Part shown: piece by piece, positions 29,925 through 39,025 of the stretch
Layout: every line of letters starts with the position of its first letter
How positions within the stretch are numbered: the stretch's first letter is position 1
Source of the DNA: Cyanobacteria bacterium QS_8_64_29
GTDB taxonomy: Bacteria > Cyanobacteriota > Cyanobacteriia > Cyanobacteriales > Rubidibacteraceae
Reading direction: 5' to 3'
Length of the DNA: 64,000 bases
NCBI GenBank assembly: GCA_003022125.1
Contig: PXQH01000002.1
Span: 56,402 to 120,401 of the forward strand
The notes under the pieces: generated by a model
The model's database searches: none
What the model was told of the DNA's origin: nothing
The model's input: only the letters and a program-made list of their open reading frames with translations
Program-made: the position numbers and the translations under genes

Positions 29925-30983
29925 ATGGCAACGCTGGTGCCCGTCATTCTGGCTGGCGGCAAGGGCGAGCGCTTCTGGCCGCTGAGCCGCCAGACACGCC
30001 CCAAGCAATTCGCCGCGCTCGATGGCAGCGGGCAGAGCCTGCTGCAAGCCACCGCTGATCGGCTGCTGCCGCTGGCGGGCGATTGGGCGCACGTCTGGGT
30101 CATTACCAACGCCCAACTGGCAGCCGGCGTTCGCGAGCAGCTCTCCTCGCTGCCGGACCGGAACGTACTGGTCGAGCCCGAAGGCCGCGATACGGGACCG
30201 GCTGTTGCCTGGGCAACCGAAACCATCGCCCGGCTCTACGGTCAGGATGCGGTCGTTGGAATCTTCCCGGCCGACCACTGGATCGGCGATCGCGCCGCTT
30301 TCCAGGCCACCCTGACCTCGGCCGCAACGCTGGCAGCCAGCCAGGCTGCGATCGCCACGCTAGGCATTGCCCCCACCTACCCGGCTACAGGGTACGGCTA
30401 CATCGAATGGGGCGGCGCGCTGGGCGACTTTGCAGGCATGGAGGCCTACGAAGTGGCGCGCTTTACCGAAAAACCGCAGCGCGAAACAGCCGAGTATTTC
30501 CTCCAAACCGGCGGCTTTAGCTGGAATAGCGGCATGTTCGTGTTCCGCGCCGGCGTAGCATGGCAAGCGCTGCTGGCTCATGCGCCCGAGATCGCGCACC
30601 CGCTGGCGGAGCGAGGTGAGGCAGCCTATCCCGAACTACCCAAAACGAGCATCGATCAGGCCCTGATGGAAAAAACGCAACAAGCGGCCGTGCTGCTCGC
30701 GCAGTTTGGTTGGGACGATCTGGGCGATTGGCAAGCACTAGAGCGCTTGTTCGGTGGCGAGGGAGCCAACGTAACCTTGGCCCAGCACGTAGGCCAGGAC
30801 ACCCAAGGAACGGTGCTTTATGCCAGTGACAGCGAGGAGGTCATTGTTACTATCGGGCTGAACGATCTGGTGGTGGCCCGCGACGGCCGGGCTACGCTGG
30901 TTGCCCGCAAGGATCGCATCCAGGAGCTCAAAGCCGTCCTCGAGCAACTGCAAGCCGATCCCAAGCTGCAACGCTTTCTCTAG
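29925..30983 (+). CDS. Mannose-1-phosphate guanylyltransferase (short ManC type)
   Basis: This 352-residue enzyme would make GDP-mannose from mannose-1-phosphate and GTP for polysaccharides and glycans. The signature PVILAGGKGERFWPLSR is at the N-terminus, with FPADHWIGD, ATGYGYIEWG and RFTEKPQRETAEYFL following; this is the ManC/RfbM pattern without the C-terminal isomerase. The ATG at 29925 places the motif correctly; an open extension upstream is discarded. A second, different pyrophosphorylase lies 1.7 kb downstream. Confidence 0.88.
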   Translation: MATLVPVILAGGKGERFWPLSRQTRPKQFAALDGSGQSLLQATADRLLPLAGDWAHVWVITNAQLAAGVREQLSSLPDRNVLVEPEGRDTGPAVAWATETIARLYGQDAVVGIFPADHWIGDRAAFQATLTSAATLAASQAAIATLGIAPTYPATGYGYIEWGGALGDFAGMEAYEVARFTEKPQRETAEYFLQTGGFSWNSGMFVFRAGVAWQALLAHAPEIAHPLAERGEAAYPELPKTSIDQALMEKTQQAAVLLAQFGWDDLGDWQALERLFGGEGANVTLAQHVGQDTQGTVLYASDSEEVIVTIGLNDLVVARDGRATLVARKDRIQELKAVLEQLQADPKLQRFL

Positions 30984-31036
30984 CGACCGGCGGCGAGCCA
31001 GTCCCGCCCGTTCCAGCGACCCCAAAGGACACGCCC

Positions 31037-32689
31037 GTGGTCATCTCGCTACGAAAAAGCACGTCTCGCCAGCGCGAAATCCTGGAAGTCGTCTTTCGGC
31101 ACGGCTGGGACTACATGCGCCGGTTGCTGGCCGGCGGCAAGCCGGATGAGCCCCAACTGCCTACCCCCACCGTGCTGCGCAACATTTTGGTGGATTTGGG
31201 GCCTGTTTACGTCAAGCTAGGGCAGCTTTTGAGCACGCGCCCCGATCTGCTGCCAGCCGACTACATTGAGACCCTGACGGCCTTACAGGCACAGGTGCCG
31301 CCAGTTGCTTGGTCGGAGGTCGAAGTCTCGATCCGGCAGCAGCTCGATCGCCCGCTAGAAACGGTTTTCAGTCACATCGAGCAGGAACCGGTCGCTGCCG
31401 GCTCGGTGGCCCAGACCCATCGCGCCACCCTCAGCAACGGCCAGGCGGTGGCCCTCAAAGTGCAGCGCCCTGGCATCGATACGGTCGTCGAGCAAGACAT
31501 CGCACTCATCAAGGGGCTCGCCGAGCTGGTCGCGCGCACTGAGTTCGGCCAAGACTACGATGTCATGGCGGTCGCGCAGGAGTTCACCGACGCCCTGCGG
31601 GCCGAGCTCGACTTTGCCCGGGAAGCCAGCCACACTGACCGCCTGCGGCAGAACTTAGCGCGCAGCCGCTGGTTCGATACCAAGCAACTGACCGTTCCAG
31701 CGATCTATTGGGAGATTACGACGCCCAAGCTACTGGTGATGGAGTGGCTTCAGGGAAAGCCCATTCTAGAGTCCGAGTTTTCAGCCTCAGTTGATCCCAA
31801 CGGGGGGGCGCAGCGCCGCCAGCAAATCTCGACGCTGTTGTTTCGGTCGTTTTTCCAACAAATCTACATCGACGGCTTTTTCCATGCCGATCCCCACCCA
31901 GGCAACATTTTCTACTTGCAGGACGGCCGGGTGGCGCTTCTGGACTGTGGCATGGTGGGCCGGCTCGATCCGCGCACCCAGCAGATCCTGACCGAGCTGC
32001 TGCTGGCAATCGTTGATATTGATGCCCGGCGCTGCAGCGAGCTAACGCTAGAGCTCTCCGAAACTGCTACGACGGCCAACTTGGCGCAGCTCGAGACCGA
32101 CTACGATCGCATGCTGCGCAAGTACTACAACCTCAGCATCGCCGAGATCAATTTCAGCCAAGTTTTTTACGAAATCCTGCAGGTAGCGCGGGACAACAAA
32201 GTCAAGCTCCCCAGCAATATGGGGCTGTATGCCAAAAGCTTGGCTAACCTAGAGGGACTGGCGCAAAAGTTCAACCCCCAAATCAACTTTCTGGATGAGA
32301 TCAAGCCGCTAATGAGCGATCTGTTCCGGCGCCAGATCCTGGGGACCAACCCGCTCAATACGGTGCTGCGAACGGCGCTGGATGTCAAAAACCTGTCCGT
32401 TCAGTCGCCGCGGCAAACCGAGCTGTTGTTGGATCGCGTTACCTCAGAGACGCTGCAGTGGAACGTGGCGCTGCGCGGGCTGGACCCGCTGCGCCGTAGC
32501 TTGGACGAATCAGCCAATCGCCTCTCGTTCAGCATCGTCATCGGGTCGCTGATCGTCGGTGCCGCCATCATCTCGGCCAACGCGCAAGCGGGGCAGCTCT
32601 CTTGGATTAGCAACACCCTGTTTGGCGCCGCCAGCTTTATTGGCCTGTGGCTGCTGCTCAGCATCTGGCGCTCCGGCCGCCTGCGCTAG
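31037..32689 (+). CDS. ABC1/UbiB-family atypical kinase
   Basis: This 550-residue protein starts at GTG 31037. The ABC1 family hallmarks are present: GPVYVKLGQLLSTRPDLLP (KxGQ motif), the alanine-rich loop PVAAGSVAQTHRA replacing a P-loop, VALKVQRPG (ATP-site Lys), and FHADPHPGNIF with the metal-binding Asp of LLDCGMVG. Two helices close the protein (about 500-545). UbiB/AarF and plastid ABC1K proteins support quinone or lipid metabolism; cyanobacteria have several, and the substrate of this one cannot be assigned. It overlaps the convergent nucleotidyltransferase by 4 bases. Confidence 0.9.
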   Translation: MVISLRKSTSRQREILEVVFRHGWDYMRRLLAGGKPDEPQLPTPTVLRNILVDLGPVYVKLGQLLSTRPDLLPADYIETLTALQAQVPPVAWSEVEVSIRQQLDRPLETVFSHIEQEPVAAGSVAQTHRATLSNGQAVALKVQRPGIDTVVEQDIALIKGLAELVARTEFGQDYDVMAVAQEFTDALRAELDFAREASHTDRLRQNLARSRWFDTKQLTVPAIYWEITTPKLLVMEWLQGKPILESEFSASVDPNGGAQRRQQISTLLFRSFFQQIYIDGFFHADPHPGNIFYLQDGRVALLDCGMVGRLDPRTQQILTELLLAIVDIDARRCSELTLELSETATTANLAQLETDYDRMLRKYYNLSIAEINFSQVFYEILQVARDNKVKLPSNMGLYAKSLANLEGLAQKFNPQINFLDEIKPLMSDLFRRQILGTNPLNTVLRTALDVKNLSVQSPRQTELLLDRVTSETLQWNVALRGLDPLRRSLDESANRLSFSIVIGSLIVGAAIISANAQAGQLSWISNTLFGAASFIGLWLLLSIWRSGRLR

Positions 32690-33840
32690 TCGCTCAGCAG
32701 CTTGGCAATCTCTTGCTGCTCGCCTGGCTCGTAGGGCTGGCTCTGGCGCGTATCGGTGATGAGCCAATCCAGCGAAGCCGCCTGCAGGTCGATGGTGGTA
32801 CCGGTTTTGTCGACGCAGTAGCGCCCAAAGACTAGCTTGTCGACCAAATGCGCTTTCGATCCCAAGCGCGAGTACTCGAAAATGACGCTGTTGTCGACCG
32901 TTGCCCCGCTGCTGACGTGGCAGTTGGGGCCGATCATGGTGGGGCCAATGATGGTGGCACCATCCTCGATTTGGGTCATGCCGCCCACATACACCGGTCC
33001 GGTGACGTTGATGCGGTCCCAATTGGCAGCCACATTGAGGCCGGTGTGGATGCCGGGGGCCACTTCAGTGCCCGGAATGTCGACGTTTTGAATTTCGCCG
33101 CGCAGCACGCCGCGCACGGTTTCCCAATAGTCAGGGACCTTGCCAATATCGATCCACTGGAAGTCGCGCGAGATGGCATAAAACGGCGCGCCCATCTCCA
33201 CGAGCTTGGGAAAGAGCTGGCTGCCGATGTCGTACTCAGTATTGGGCGGGATGTAGTCGATCGCCTCGGGCTCGAGGATGTAGATGCCCGTGTTGATGGC
33301 GTTGCTGCGAGCTTCCTCGGGGCTGGGTTTTTCTTGAAAGGAGCGGACCCGGCCGGTGCCGTCGGTGACCACGACACCGTAGTTGGAGACCTTCTCCGGC
33401 GGGACGGGCTTGGTGACCACCGTGGCGATCGCGCCTTTTTGCCGGTGCCAGTTGACCGCCTCAGTCAGGTCCAGATCGACGAGCGCATCGCCGCAGAGCA
33501 CCACGAACGTATCGTCAAAAAACGGGTTAAAGTCTTGAATGCGCCGGATACCACCGGCCGATCCCAGCGCCTCACCCACTAGCTGACCCTCGACAATACG
33601 GCCTTCAAACGAGTAGGCCAAATCGACGCCAAAGCGCTGGCCGTCGCGAAAGTAGCGCTCGATTTCGTGGGCCAGGTGGCTGACGTTAACCATGACTTGG
33701 TCGAAGCCGTGCCCGCGCAGCAGCTCGAGCAAGTACTCCATGACCGGCTTCTGCAAGACCGGGATTAGGGGTTTGGGAATGGTGTAGGTGATGGGACGCA
33801 CGCGCGTCCCCTTACCGGCAGCCAGGATCATGGCTTTCAT
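32686..33840 (-). CDS. Sugar-nucleotide pyrophosphorylase with a left-handed beta-helix
   Basis: This 384-residue enzyme begins MKAMILAAGKGTRVRPITY, the nucleotidyltransferase signature, followed by KPLIPVLQKPVMEY, CGDALVDLDLTEAV and NTGIYILEP. The C-terminal hexapeptide part (GPVYVGGMTQIEDGATIIGPTMIG) folds as a beta-helix. It resembles GDP-mannose or glucose-1-phosphate pyrophosphorylases of the GMPP type that lack a phosphomannomutase domain. It is the last of a leftward operon with a LapA-like gene and scpA (gaps of 3 and 6 bases). Confidence 0.88.
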   Translation of the reverse strand: MKAMILAAGKGTRVRPITYTIPKPLIPVLQKPVMEYLLELLRGHGFDQVMVNVSHLAHEIERYFRDGQRFGVDLAYSFEGRIVEGQLVGEALGSAGGIRRIQDFNPFFDDTFVVLCGDALVDLDLTEAVNWHRQKGAIATVVTKPVPPEKVSNYGVVVTDGTGRVRSFQEKPSPEEARSNAINTGIYILEPEAIDYIPPNTEYDIGSQLFPKLVEMGAPFYAISRDFQWIDIGKVPDYWETVRGVLRGEIQNVDIPGTEVAPGIHTGLNVAANWDRINVTGPVYVGGMTQIEDGATIIGPTMIGPNCHVSSGATVDNSVIFEYSRLGSKAHLVDKLVFGRYCVDKTGTTIDLQAASLDWLITDTRQSQPYEPGEQQEIAKLLSD

Positions 33841-33846
33841 AGGGGG

Positions 33847-34716
33847 TCACTCCTCAACGGGTTCAGCACTCACTCGCTCGCGGGCAATGCCATCGGATTC
33901 TAGCTTGCTGGTATTCGATGCCCCGAGCTGCGGCCGGATGTAGAGTTCCTGATAGAGTGCGGCTTGCCAGAGTTCCACCTGCGAGCGTGCTGCCAGCCAC
34001 AAAAGCGCCCAGAACGTTTCAACCCGATCGCCGGCGGCTGCCTCGCCCGCTGCCTGCTGCCACCACACCAGCAGCTGCTCTAGGCTAATTCCCCAATCCG
34101 GCCCGGACCAATACTGCGGCAGCTGCTCGCCCAAAAAGCGCTCCAGCCGAGCGGCGACCGCACTAAAGTCTTCCTGGTGGGCCAGCTCGGCAACAGCCGC
34201 TTCGCTGGCGGGCGGCGAGGGCTCGCGCCGGGCGCGCCCCTGAGACTCTGACGCCTCGATTTCGCTGGCGATCTGGCGGAGCTGGCCGATCAGCTCGGGC
34301 AGGGTGACGCGGCGCTGGCGCGGTGGTAGGGCCGAGCGGCGGCGGCGGATGCCATGCTCCCAGCGAGCAGCCCCCGACAAGGCTGCAGGCGCTTCCTCTG
34401 CCTCGGCCCCATCGAGCTCGGCATCGAGCGCTTCCGCCTCAGGTGAGCCTTGCGCCCCCTCGGCCGGATCGGACTCGGCGGCCTGCAAGGTCTGGGCTTT
34501 GAACGCCACCAAACGCGAGCCCCACAAAAACGCTTGGCCCGAGCGCGCCAGATCGGTAGCAGCAGCACTGCCCTCCGCGTCGGGCTCGAAGGCAGGCAGT
34601 TGGCTCAAAAACCGATCGACGACTTCAATAACGGCAACGTTCCAGGGGTCAATTTCGCCACGCTGGGCCCAGTCGATCAGCTGCGTGATCGCCGCTTGCG
34701 CCTCTCGGATCGCCAT
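33847..34716 (-). CDS. scpA: Segregation and condensation protein A
   Basis: ScpA is the kleisin that bridges SMC heads and recruits ScpB for chromosome organisation. The 289-residue protein has the N-terminal kleisin helix ITQLIDWAQRGEIDPWNVAVIEVVDRFL and the following FLWGSRLVAFKAQTL. The middle is Ala/Glu-rich and variable, and the C-terminus has a winged-helix-like part, ETFWALLWLAARSQVELWQ. It sits between a LapA-like gene (3-base gap) and a nucleotidyltransferase. Confidence 0.85.
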   Translation of the reverse strand: MAIREAQAAITQLIDWAQRGEIDPWNVAVIEVVDRFLSQLPAFEPDAEGSAAATDLARSGQAFLWGSRLVAFKAQTLQAAESDPAEGAQGSPEAEALDAELDGAEAEEAPAALSGAARWEHGIRRRRSALPPRQRRVTLPELIGQLRQIASEIEASESQGRARREPSPPASEAAVAELAHQEDFSAVAARLERFLGEQLPQYWSGPDWGISLEQLLVWWQQAAGEAAAGDRVETFWALLWLAARSQVELWQAALYQELYIRPQLGASNTSKLESDGIARERVSAEPVEE

Positions 34717-34719
34717 GCA

Positions 34720-35094
34720 CTACTGCGCGACTGCCTGCGTCTGGTTCTCGCCATCAGCTTGGTCGCCCTCGGAGGGAGGCAGTTTGCGCTGCTGCTCGAG
34801 CTCGATTTTGTAACCTTGCAGGTCTTGCTCGAGGTCTTCAATTTTGCGGTCTTTTTGGCGCAGCTGCCGCCGCTGGCGAAGCAAGTCCACTTGCCGCTGC
34901 AACCGGTTCCAGATGCTAAACAGCCACGCCAGCACAGCACCAATGCCCATGGCAAAAATTAGCTCGATGGCCAGTGGGGCTTGAACTTGATAGCCGGGTA
35001 CCACCTGAATCACCGTGGGCTCGGTATTTTCGAGGCTAAACAAAACGAGTCCCAAACCGATGGCAAAAATGAGCGCAAAGTTGATCTGTCGCAT
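34720..35094 (-). CDS. LapA (DUF1049) family membrane protein
   Basis: The 124-residue product has two membrane helices, FALIFAIGLGLVLFSLEN and IELIFAMGIGAVLAWLF, with NTEPTVIQVVPG between, then a coiled-coil region and an acidic Gln-rich tail. This is the LapA/YciS layout. In other bacteria LapA acts with LapB in lipopolysaccharide control; in cyanobacteria the role is untested. It is first in the operon with scpA. Confidence 0.78.
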   Translation of the reverse strand: MRQINFALIFAIGLGLVLFSLENTEPTVIQVVPGYQVQAPLAIELIFAMGIGAVLAWLFSIWNRLQRQVDLLRQRRQLRQKDRKIEDLEQDLQGYKIELEQQRKLPPSEGDQADGENQTQAVAQ

Positions 35095-35249
35095 GGCGTC
35101 CTCTCCTGGGTCTCCAGCCTGCTAGGACGGCAGTTGCCCGTTGTACGCGACCGCACGGCTTTTGGCCGCAATCCTAACGCTCGAGCTAGGCAGCTGATAA
35201 ATTTGGAACGAATCTAGAGTGCCCCGAGGCTGCACGACCGTCAATCCCC

Positions 35250-35921
35250 ATGCCGCCGTCCCAGCCTTTTCAACCACGGCAATGTTCTGTCGCCGAGCTG
35301 CGCCGAAATTACGCGCAGGCCGCACTGAGCGAGCAGGATGCGGCCGACGAACCCCTACAGCAGTTCCGGCAGTGGTTCGAGCAGGCCTGCGAAGCGGATT
35401 TGCCTGAGCCCAATGCCATGACGCTGGCCACGGCCGATGCCAATGGCCGTCCCAGCGCTCGGATTGTGCTGCTGAAAGGCTTTGACGAGCGCGGCTTTAC
35501 CTTCTATACCAACTACCGCAGCCAGAAAGGCCGGCAGCTAGAGGCCAATCCCTGGGCAGCCCTGGTGTTTTGGTGGGCCGAGCTCGAGCGGCAAGTGCGC
35601 ATTGAGGGCCGCGTTGGCAAAACATCCGCCTCGGAATCGGATGCCTACTTCCAAAGCCGTCCGTACGACTCGCAACTGGGGGCTTGGGCGTCCCAGCAAA
35701 GCGAGCCTCTGACCTCGCGCCGCACGCTCGAGCAAGCCTACCGGCAGCTGCAGGCGCAGTACGCTCAGGGGCCGGTGCCGCGCCCCACGTTCTGGGGCGG
35801 GTTTCGCCTGTCCCCCGATACCTTGGAATTCTGGCAAGGGCGCGCGAGCCGCTTGCACGATCGCATCCGCTACCGTTGGACGGCCCCCGGCGACTGGATC
35901 AAGGAGCGCCTGGCGCCCTAG
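35250..35921 (+). CDS. pdxH: Pyridoxamine 5'-phosphate oxidase
   Basis: PdxH oxidises pyridoxine/pyridoxamine phosphate to pyridoxal phosphate with FMN. The 223-residue protein shows [23 protein letters not shown], the FMN-binding [31 protein letters not shown] and the C-terminal [11 protein letters not shown] with KERLAP at the very end, which matches the family terminus. The first about 30 residues are variable. Confidence 0.95.
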   Translation: MPPSQPFQPRQCSVAELRRNYAQAALSEQDAADEPLQQFRQWFEQACEADLPEPNAMTLATADANGRPSARIVLLKGFDERGFTFYTNYRSQKGRQLEANPWAALVFWWAELERQVRIEGRVGKTSASESDAYFQSRPYDSQLGAWASQQSEPLTSRRTLEQAYRQLQAQYAQGPVPRPTFWGGFRLSPDTLEFWQGRASRLHDRIRYRWTAPGDWIKERLAP

Positions 35922-36003
35922 CTGGCTAAATTCGCTACCAACGCGCCGCAGCCGCGATCGCTACAATCGAGGCAACCTTTAGCTCATTCCTTGCAGGTCA
36001 CCG

Positions 36004-36792
36004 TTGAGCGCACCGCCTGCTTACTTGCTAGTCGCGCACGGCAGCCGCGATCCGCGCCCGCAGATCGGGCTGGAGCAGCTCGCCCGCCGGTTGCAAGCGC
36101 GCTTGGCCGCCCCCGAGGGCGCGTCGCATTTGCCCGTCAGCGATGGCGTCTCGACGGCGGTCGCGACGGCATCGGCGAGCTCGACCGCGCTAGTGCGAAC
36201 GGCCTCGCTGGAGCTCGCACCACTGCAGCTGCACCAGCGCATCGTGCAAGTGGCGCAAGAGGCTAACTCGGCTGGGGCTTCGCAGTTGCAGATTGTGCCG
36301 CTGTTTTTGCTGCCTGGGGTGCACCTCAAGCAAGACATCCCGGCTGAGGTGGCGCGCGCGCAGCAAACGCTGGCCGGCCGGATGCCGCTGCGGTTGCGAT
36401 CGCATCTGGGCAGTCGGTCCAGCATGCAGCATCTGTTGGCCCGGCGCTTCGAGCGGCACGCAGCCCCAGCGCGCGTGCTGCTGGCCCACGGCAGCCGCCG
36501 CACCGGCGGCAACCAGCCGGTCGAGGCCATGGCTGCCCGTTTGGGGGCCGTGGCGGCCTATTGGTCGGTTGCGCCCACTCTAGACGAGCGCCTGGCATCG
36601 CTGGCCCAACAGGGCAACGAGCAAATCGCGATCATGCCCTACTTTCTGTTCCCGGGCGGGATCGCCGATGCCATTGCCGAGCGGGTGGCGCAGCTGCGCT
36701 CGGCGCAGCCACAGTTATCGCTGCAACTGGATGAACCCCTAGGCGCGACCGATGAGCTCGCCGACGCCATCTGCGAGGGGTTGCACGCATGA
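36004..36792 (+). CDS. sirB: Sirohydrochlorin ferrochelatase (two-domain CbiX/SirB type)
   Basis: This 262-residue chelatase should insert Fe2+ into sirohydrochlorin to make sirohaem for nitrite and sulfite reductases (cobalt insertion is the alternative). The sequence is a tandem of two CbiX modules: the first has LLVAHGSRDPRP with His12, the second VLLAHGSRRTGG with His162, each followed by a PLFLLPG or PYFLFPGG block. The start is TTG at 36004, with GCAGGTCA upstream. It overlaps cobA by 4 bases (ATGA), so the pair is translationally coupled. Confidence 0.9.
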   Translation: MSAPPAYLLVAHGSRDPRPQIGLEQLARRLQARLAAPEGASHLPVSDGVSTAVATASASSTALVRTASLELAPLQLHQRIVQVAQEANSAGASQLQIVPLFLLPGVHLKQDIPAEVARAQQTLAGRMPLRLRSHLGSRSSMQHLLARRFERHAAPARVLLAHGSRRTGGNQPVEAMAARLGAVAAYWSVAPTLDERLASLAQQGNEQIAIMPYFLFPGGIADAIAERVAQLRSAQPQLSLQLDEPLGATDELADAICEGLHA

Positions 36793-37595
36793 GCCGCCCC
36801 GAGCCCTACCGGGCCGATGGCGCTGACGGGAGCCGTAGCGCCGCCCCAGGTAAGGTCTATCTGGTGGGGGCGGGTCCGGGCGATCCAGGGCTGCTGACAC
36901 TCAAGGGCAAGGTCTTGCTCGAGCAAGCCGATGCTGTCGTCTACGACGCGCTGGTCAGCCCCACCATTCTGGGCATGATTGGGGAGCAGGCCGAGCGCAT
37001 TGATGCGGGCAAGCGGCGCGGGCGCCACAGCCGGTTGCAAGCCGAGACAACGCAACTTCTGATCGATAAAACGCGCGATTGCGCGGTCGTCGTACGGCTC
37101 AAGGGCGGCGATCCCTTCGTCTTTGGGCGCGGTGGCGAAGAAATGCAGGATCTGGTGGCAGCCGGCGTTCCGGTTGAGGTGGTGCCCGGGATTACCTCGG
37201 GGGTGGCAGCTCCTGCCTATGCCGGCATTCCGCTGACCCACCGCCACCTCGGGTCCTCGGTTGCCTTTGTGACCGGCCACGAAGCGGCCGGTTGCTACCG
37301 GCCCCAAGTTGACTGGCACGCGCTCGCGCGCGGTACCGACATGATCGTGGTCTATATGGGCGTGCGCAACCTGCCGGCGATCGTCGCGCAGTTGCGCGAG
37401 GCCGGTTTGAGCTCGCAAACGCCCATTGCGCTGGTGCGTTGGGGCACTTGGTCCCAACAAGCCATCCTGACTGGGACGCTGGCAACCATCTGCGATCGCA
37501 TGGCAGCAGCCCAATTTGGGGCGCCCGCAATCGCGGCCATCGGCAATATCGTTCAGTTAAGCGAGATCCTACCCACCCTCGATCCGCCCCAATAG
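36789..37595 (+). CDS. cobA: Uroporphyrinogen-III C-methyltransferase
   Basis: CobA/SUMT methylates uroporphyrinogen III at C2 and C7, giving precorrin-2 for sirohaem and cobalamin. The 268-residue protein has a 20-residue variable head and then VYLVGAGPGDPGLLTLKG, VVRLKGGDPFVFGRGGEE, VVPGITSGVAAPAYAGIPLTHR and the SAM-binding IVVYMG region. It has no CysG dehydrogenase domain. Coupling to the ferrochelatase gene makes a two-gene sirohaem operon. Confidence 0.94.
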   Translation: MSRPEPYRADGADGSRSAAPGKVYLVGAGPGDPGLLTLKGKVLLEQADAVVYDALVSPTILGMIGEQAERIDAGKRRGRHSRLQAETTQLLIDKTRDCAVVVRLKGGDPFVFGRGGEEMQDLVAAGVPVEVVPGITSGVAAPAYAGIPLTHRHLGSSVAFVTGHEAAGCYRPQVDWHALARGTDMIVVYMGVRNLPAIVAQLREAGLSSQTPIALVRWGTWSQQAILTGTLATICDRMAAAQFGAPAIAAIGNIVQLSEILPTLDPPQ

Positions 37596-37636
37596 GGCAA
37601 TAGCGCGTTAGCACCTAGGCAGCTGCCGGCAATGCG

Positions 37637-37666
37637 TTCAATCGCAGCGGCGCAGTGGAGTAGAAT
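37637..37666 (+). promoter_or_regulatory. Candidate psbV promoter
   Basis: TTCAAT (37637-37642), an 18-base spacer and TAGAAT (37661-37666) about 200 bases before psbV. A TAGAAT also precedes petE. This is the best sigma-70-like match in the 270-base gap, by eye only. Confidence 0.35.
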
Positions 37667-37867
37667 TTGGGGTGTGCTACTGAGGCGAACGCTCGGGCCG
37701 ATCGTGCCTGACTGAGGCACTTAGCGTCTATCGCCCCTAACGGTACTTGCGGACTCATTCATTTCATGCCATCGCGATCGAGCGGGTTGGGCGCAGTGCC
37801 AGGTGTCGGGACGAGCTGCCAGCGAGTGCGCCCATGGCCTGTCGCCCGATGTGCTTTGAGGAGAACC

Positions 37868-38359
37868 ATGCTAAAGCAACTCATTGGGATTGCCATCGCA
37901 ACCCTTGCCTGCATCCTGCAACTTTCGGTCGGGAGCGCTAGCGCGCTGGAGCTAGACGAGCAAACGCGCACTGTGCCGCTGGATGCTGAAGGCGAGCAAA
38001 AGACGCTCAGTCTACAAGAGGCGCAACGCGGCAAGCGATTGTTTAACGATGTTTGCGCCCAGTGCCATTTCAGCGGCCTAACCAAAACCAATCCCAACGT
38101 CACCCTCTCGCAAGAGGATCTGGCAGGGGCCATACCGCCGCGCGACAACATCGAGGTGATCGTCGATTACCTGCACGAGCCCACCAGTTACGACGGCGAG
38201 CTCGATTTGAGCGAGTACCATCCCACCGTCGAGCGGCCCGATCTCTATCCGGAAATGCGCAACTTGACCGACAAAGACCTGCGCGACATTGCCGGCCACA
38301 TTCTGATTCAGCCCAAGGTGGTAGGCGAGAACTGGGGCGGCGGTAAAGCTTATTTCTAA
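37868..38359 (+). CDS. psbV: Cytochrome c-550 of photosystem II
   Basis: PsbV is a lumenal extrinsic subunit that stabilises the Mn4CaO5 cluster of photosystem II. The ATG at 37868, behind GAGGAGA, gives a 163-residue precursor; a longer open frame upstream is not supported. A 26-residue signal peptide ends Ala-Ser-Ala before LELDEQTRTVPL. The haem motif is CAQCH (63-67), and His118 in SEYHPTVERPDLYP is the second axial ligand. The C-terminus GGGKAYF fits the family. It begins the psbV-psbV2-petE cluster. Confidence 0.97.
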   Translation: MLKQLIGIAIATLACILQLSVGSASALELDEQTRTVPLDAEGEQKTLSLQEAQRGKRLFNDVCAQCHFSGLTKTNPNVTLSQEDLAGAIPPRDNIEVIVDYLHEPTSYDGELDLSEYHPTVERPDLYPEMRNLTDKDLRDIAGHILIQPKVVGENWGGGKAYF

Positions 38360-38406
38360 GCCATCATCCGCACTGGTGCCATTCGCTGCCATTGGCAAGA
38401 CGATTG

Positions 38407-38934
38407 ATGCGATCCTGGCTGACTGCAACCATCGGCCGCTCGCTCCGGCCATCGGGCTTGCCCGGCCGAGCCGGGCTAGTGCTTGCCGCCGCCGGCCTCT
38501 GCCTCGCTTGCTGGAGCGGGCCGGCTGCGGCAGCTGTGGATGACTACATCAAGCGCTACCTGGCTGATGGCCCCATCGAGCTCGAGCTGGACGAGCAGGG
38601 GAACGCGCGCACCTTCACGCCCAGCGAGCTGGGCCAGGGTAAGCAGCTGTTCGAGGACAACTGCCTTAGCTGCCACGTGGGCGGATCGACCTTGCCCCAG
38701 CCTGAGGTATCGCTCTCGGCCCAGGATTTGGCGGGCGCCACGCCCCCGCGCAATAACATCGATGCGCTAGTGGCCTTCATGCGCAATCCCCAAACGTACG
38801 ACGGCCGCGATGCCAACCTGCTGTGCCGTCAAGTGCCGCCTAGCTGGATGCCGCGCGAGCGCGTGGAGAAAATTGCCGCATTTATCCTGCGAGCCTCACA
38901 AAAAGCGCCCGGTTGGGGCACCAAAGACTTTTAG
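38407..38934 (+). CDS. psbV2: PsbV2-type c-type cytochrome
   Basis: This 175-residue paralogue lies 48 bases after psbV (ATG 38407; a TTG at 38392 is also open). A signal peptide ends near residue 43 (GPAAAA-VDDY). The mature part keeps the PsbV fold: DDYIKRYL, LDEQGNARTF, CLSCH haem site at 86-90 and QDLAGATPPRNNID. Where PsbV has its ligand His, this protein has Cys140 in ANLLCRQVPPSW. PsbV2 of Thermosynechococcus is known to have unusual His/Cys haem coordination, and this residue fits that. Its physiological role is unknown. Confidence 0.88.
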   Translation: MRSWLTATIGRSLRPSGLPGRAGLVLAAAGLCLACWSGPAAAAVDDYIKRYLADGPIELELDEQGNARTFTPSELGQGKQLFEDNCLSCHVGGSTLPQPEVSLSAQDLAGATPPRNNIDALVAFMRNPQTYDGRDANLLCRQVPPSWMPRERVEKIAAFILRASQKAPGWGTKDF

Positions 38935-38985
38935 ATGGCGCAGCACGCGGGCTAAGCCGCTAAAACAGGCCGTCTCTTTCGGTGA

Positions 38986-38991
38986 TAGAAT
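38986..38991 (+). promoter_or_regulatory. Candidate petE -10 element
   Basis: TAGAAT lies 35 bases before the plastocyanin ATG in the 91-base gap after psbV2. No convincing -35 is visible. It suggests petE can be transcribed apart from psbV. Confidence 0.3.
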
Positions 38992-39025
38992 CCTCGCTGG
39001 TCCAGCCACTTTGCGGAGGTACGCC

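Noticed and set aside
33847..33865. ACTCCTCA near the scpA stop, like the core of the Yfr1 small RNA
   Set aside because: It lies within and around the scpA end, has no flanking stems or terminator, and is too short to support an RNA gene.
35922..36003. Cobalamin-type riboswitch before sirB-cobA
   Set aside because: The gap is only 82 bases and shows no conserved B12-box sequence.
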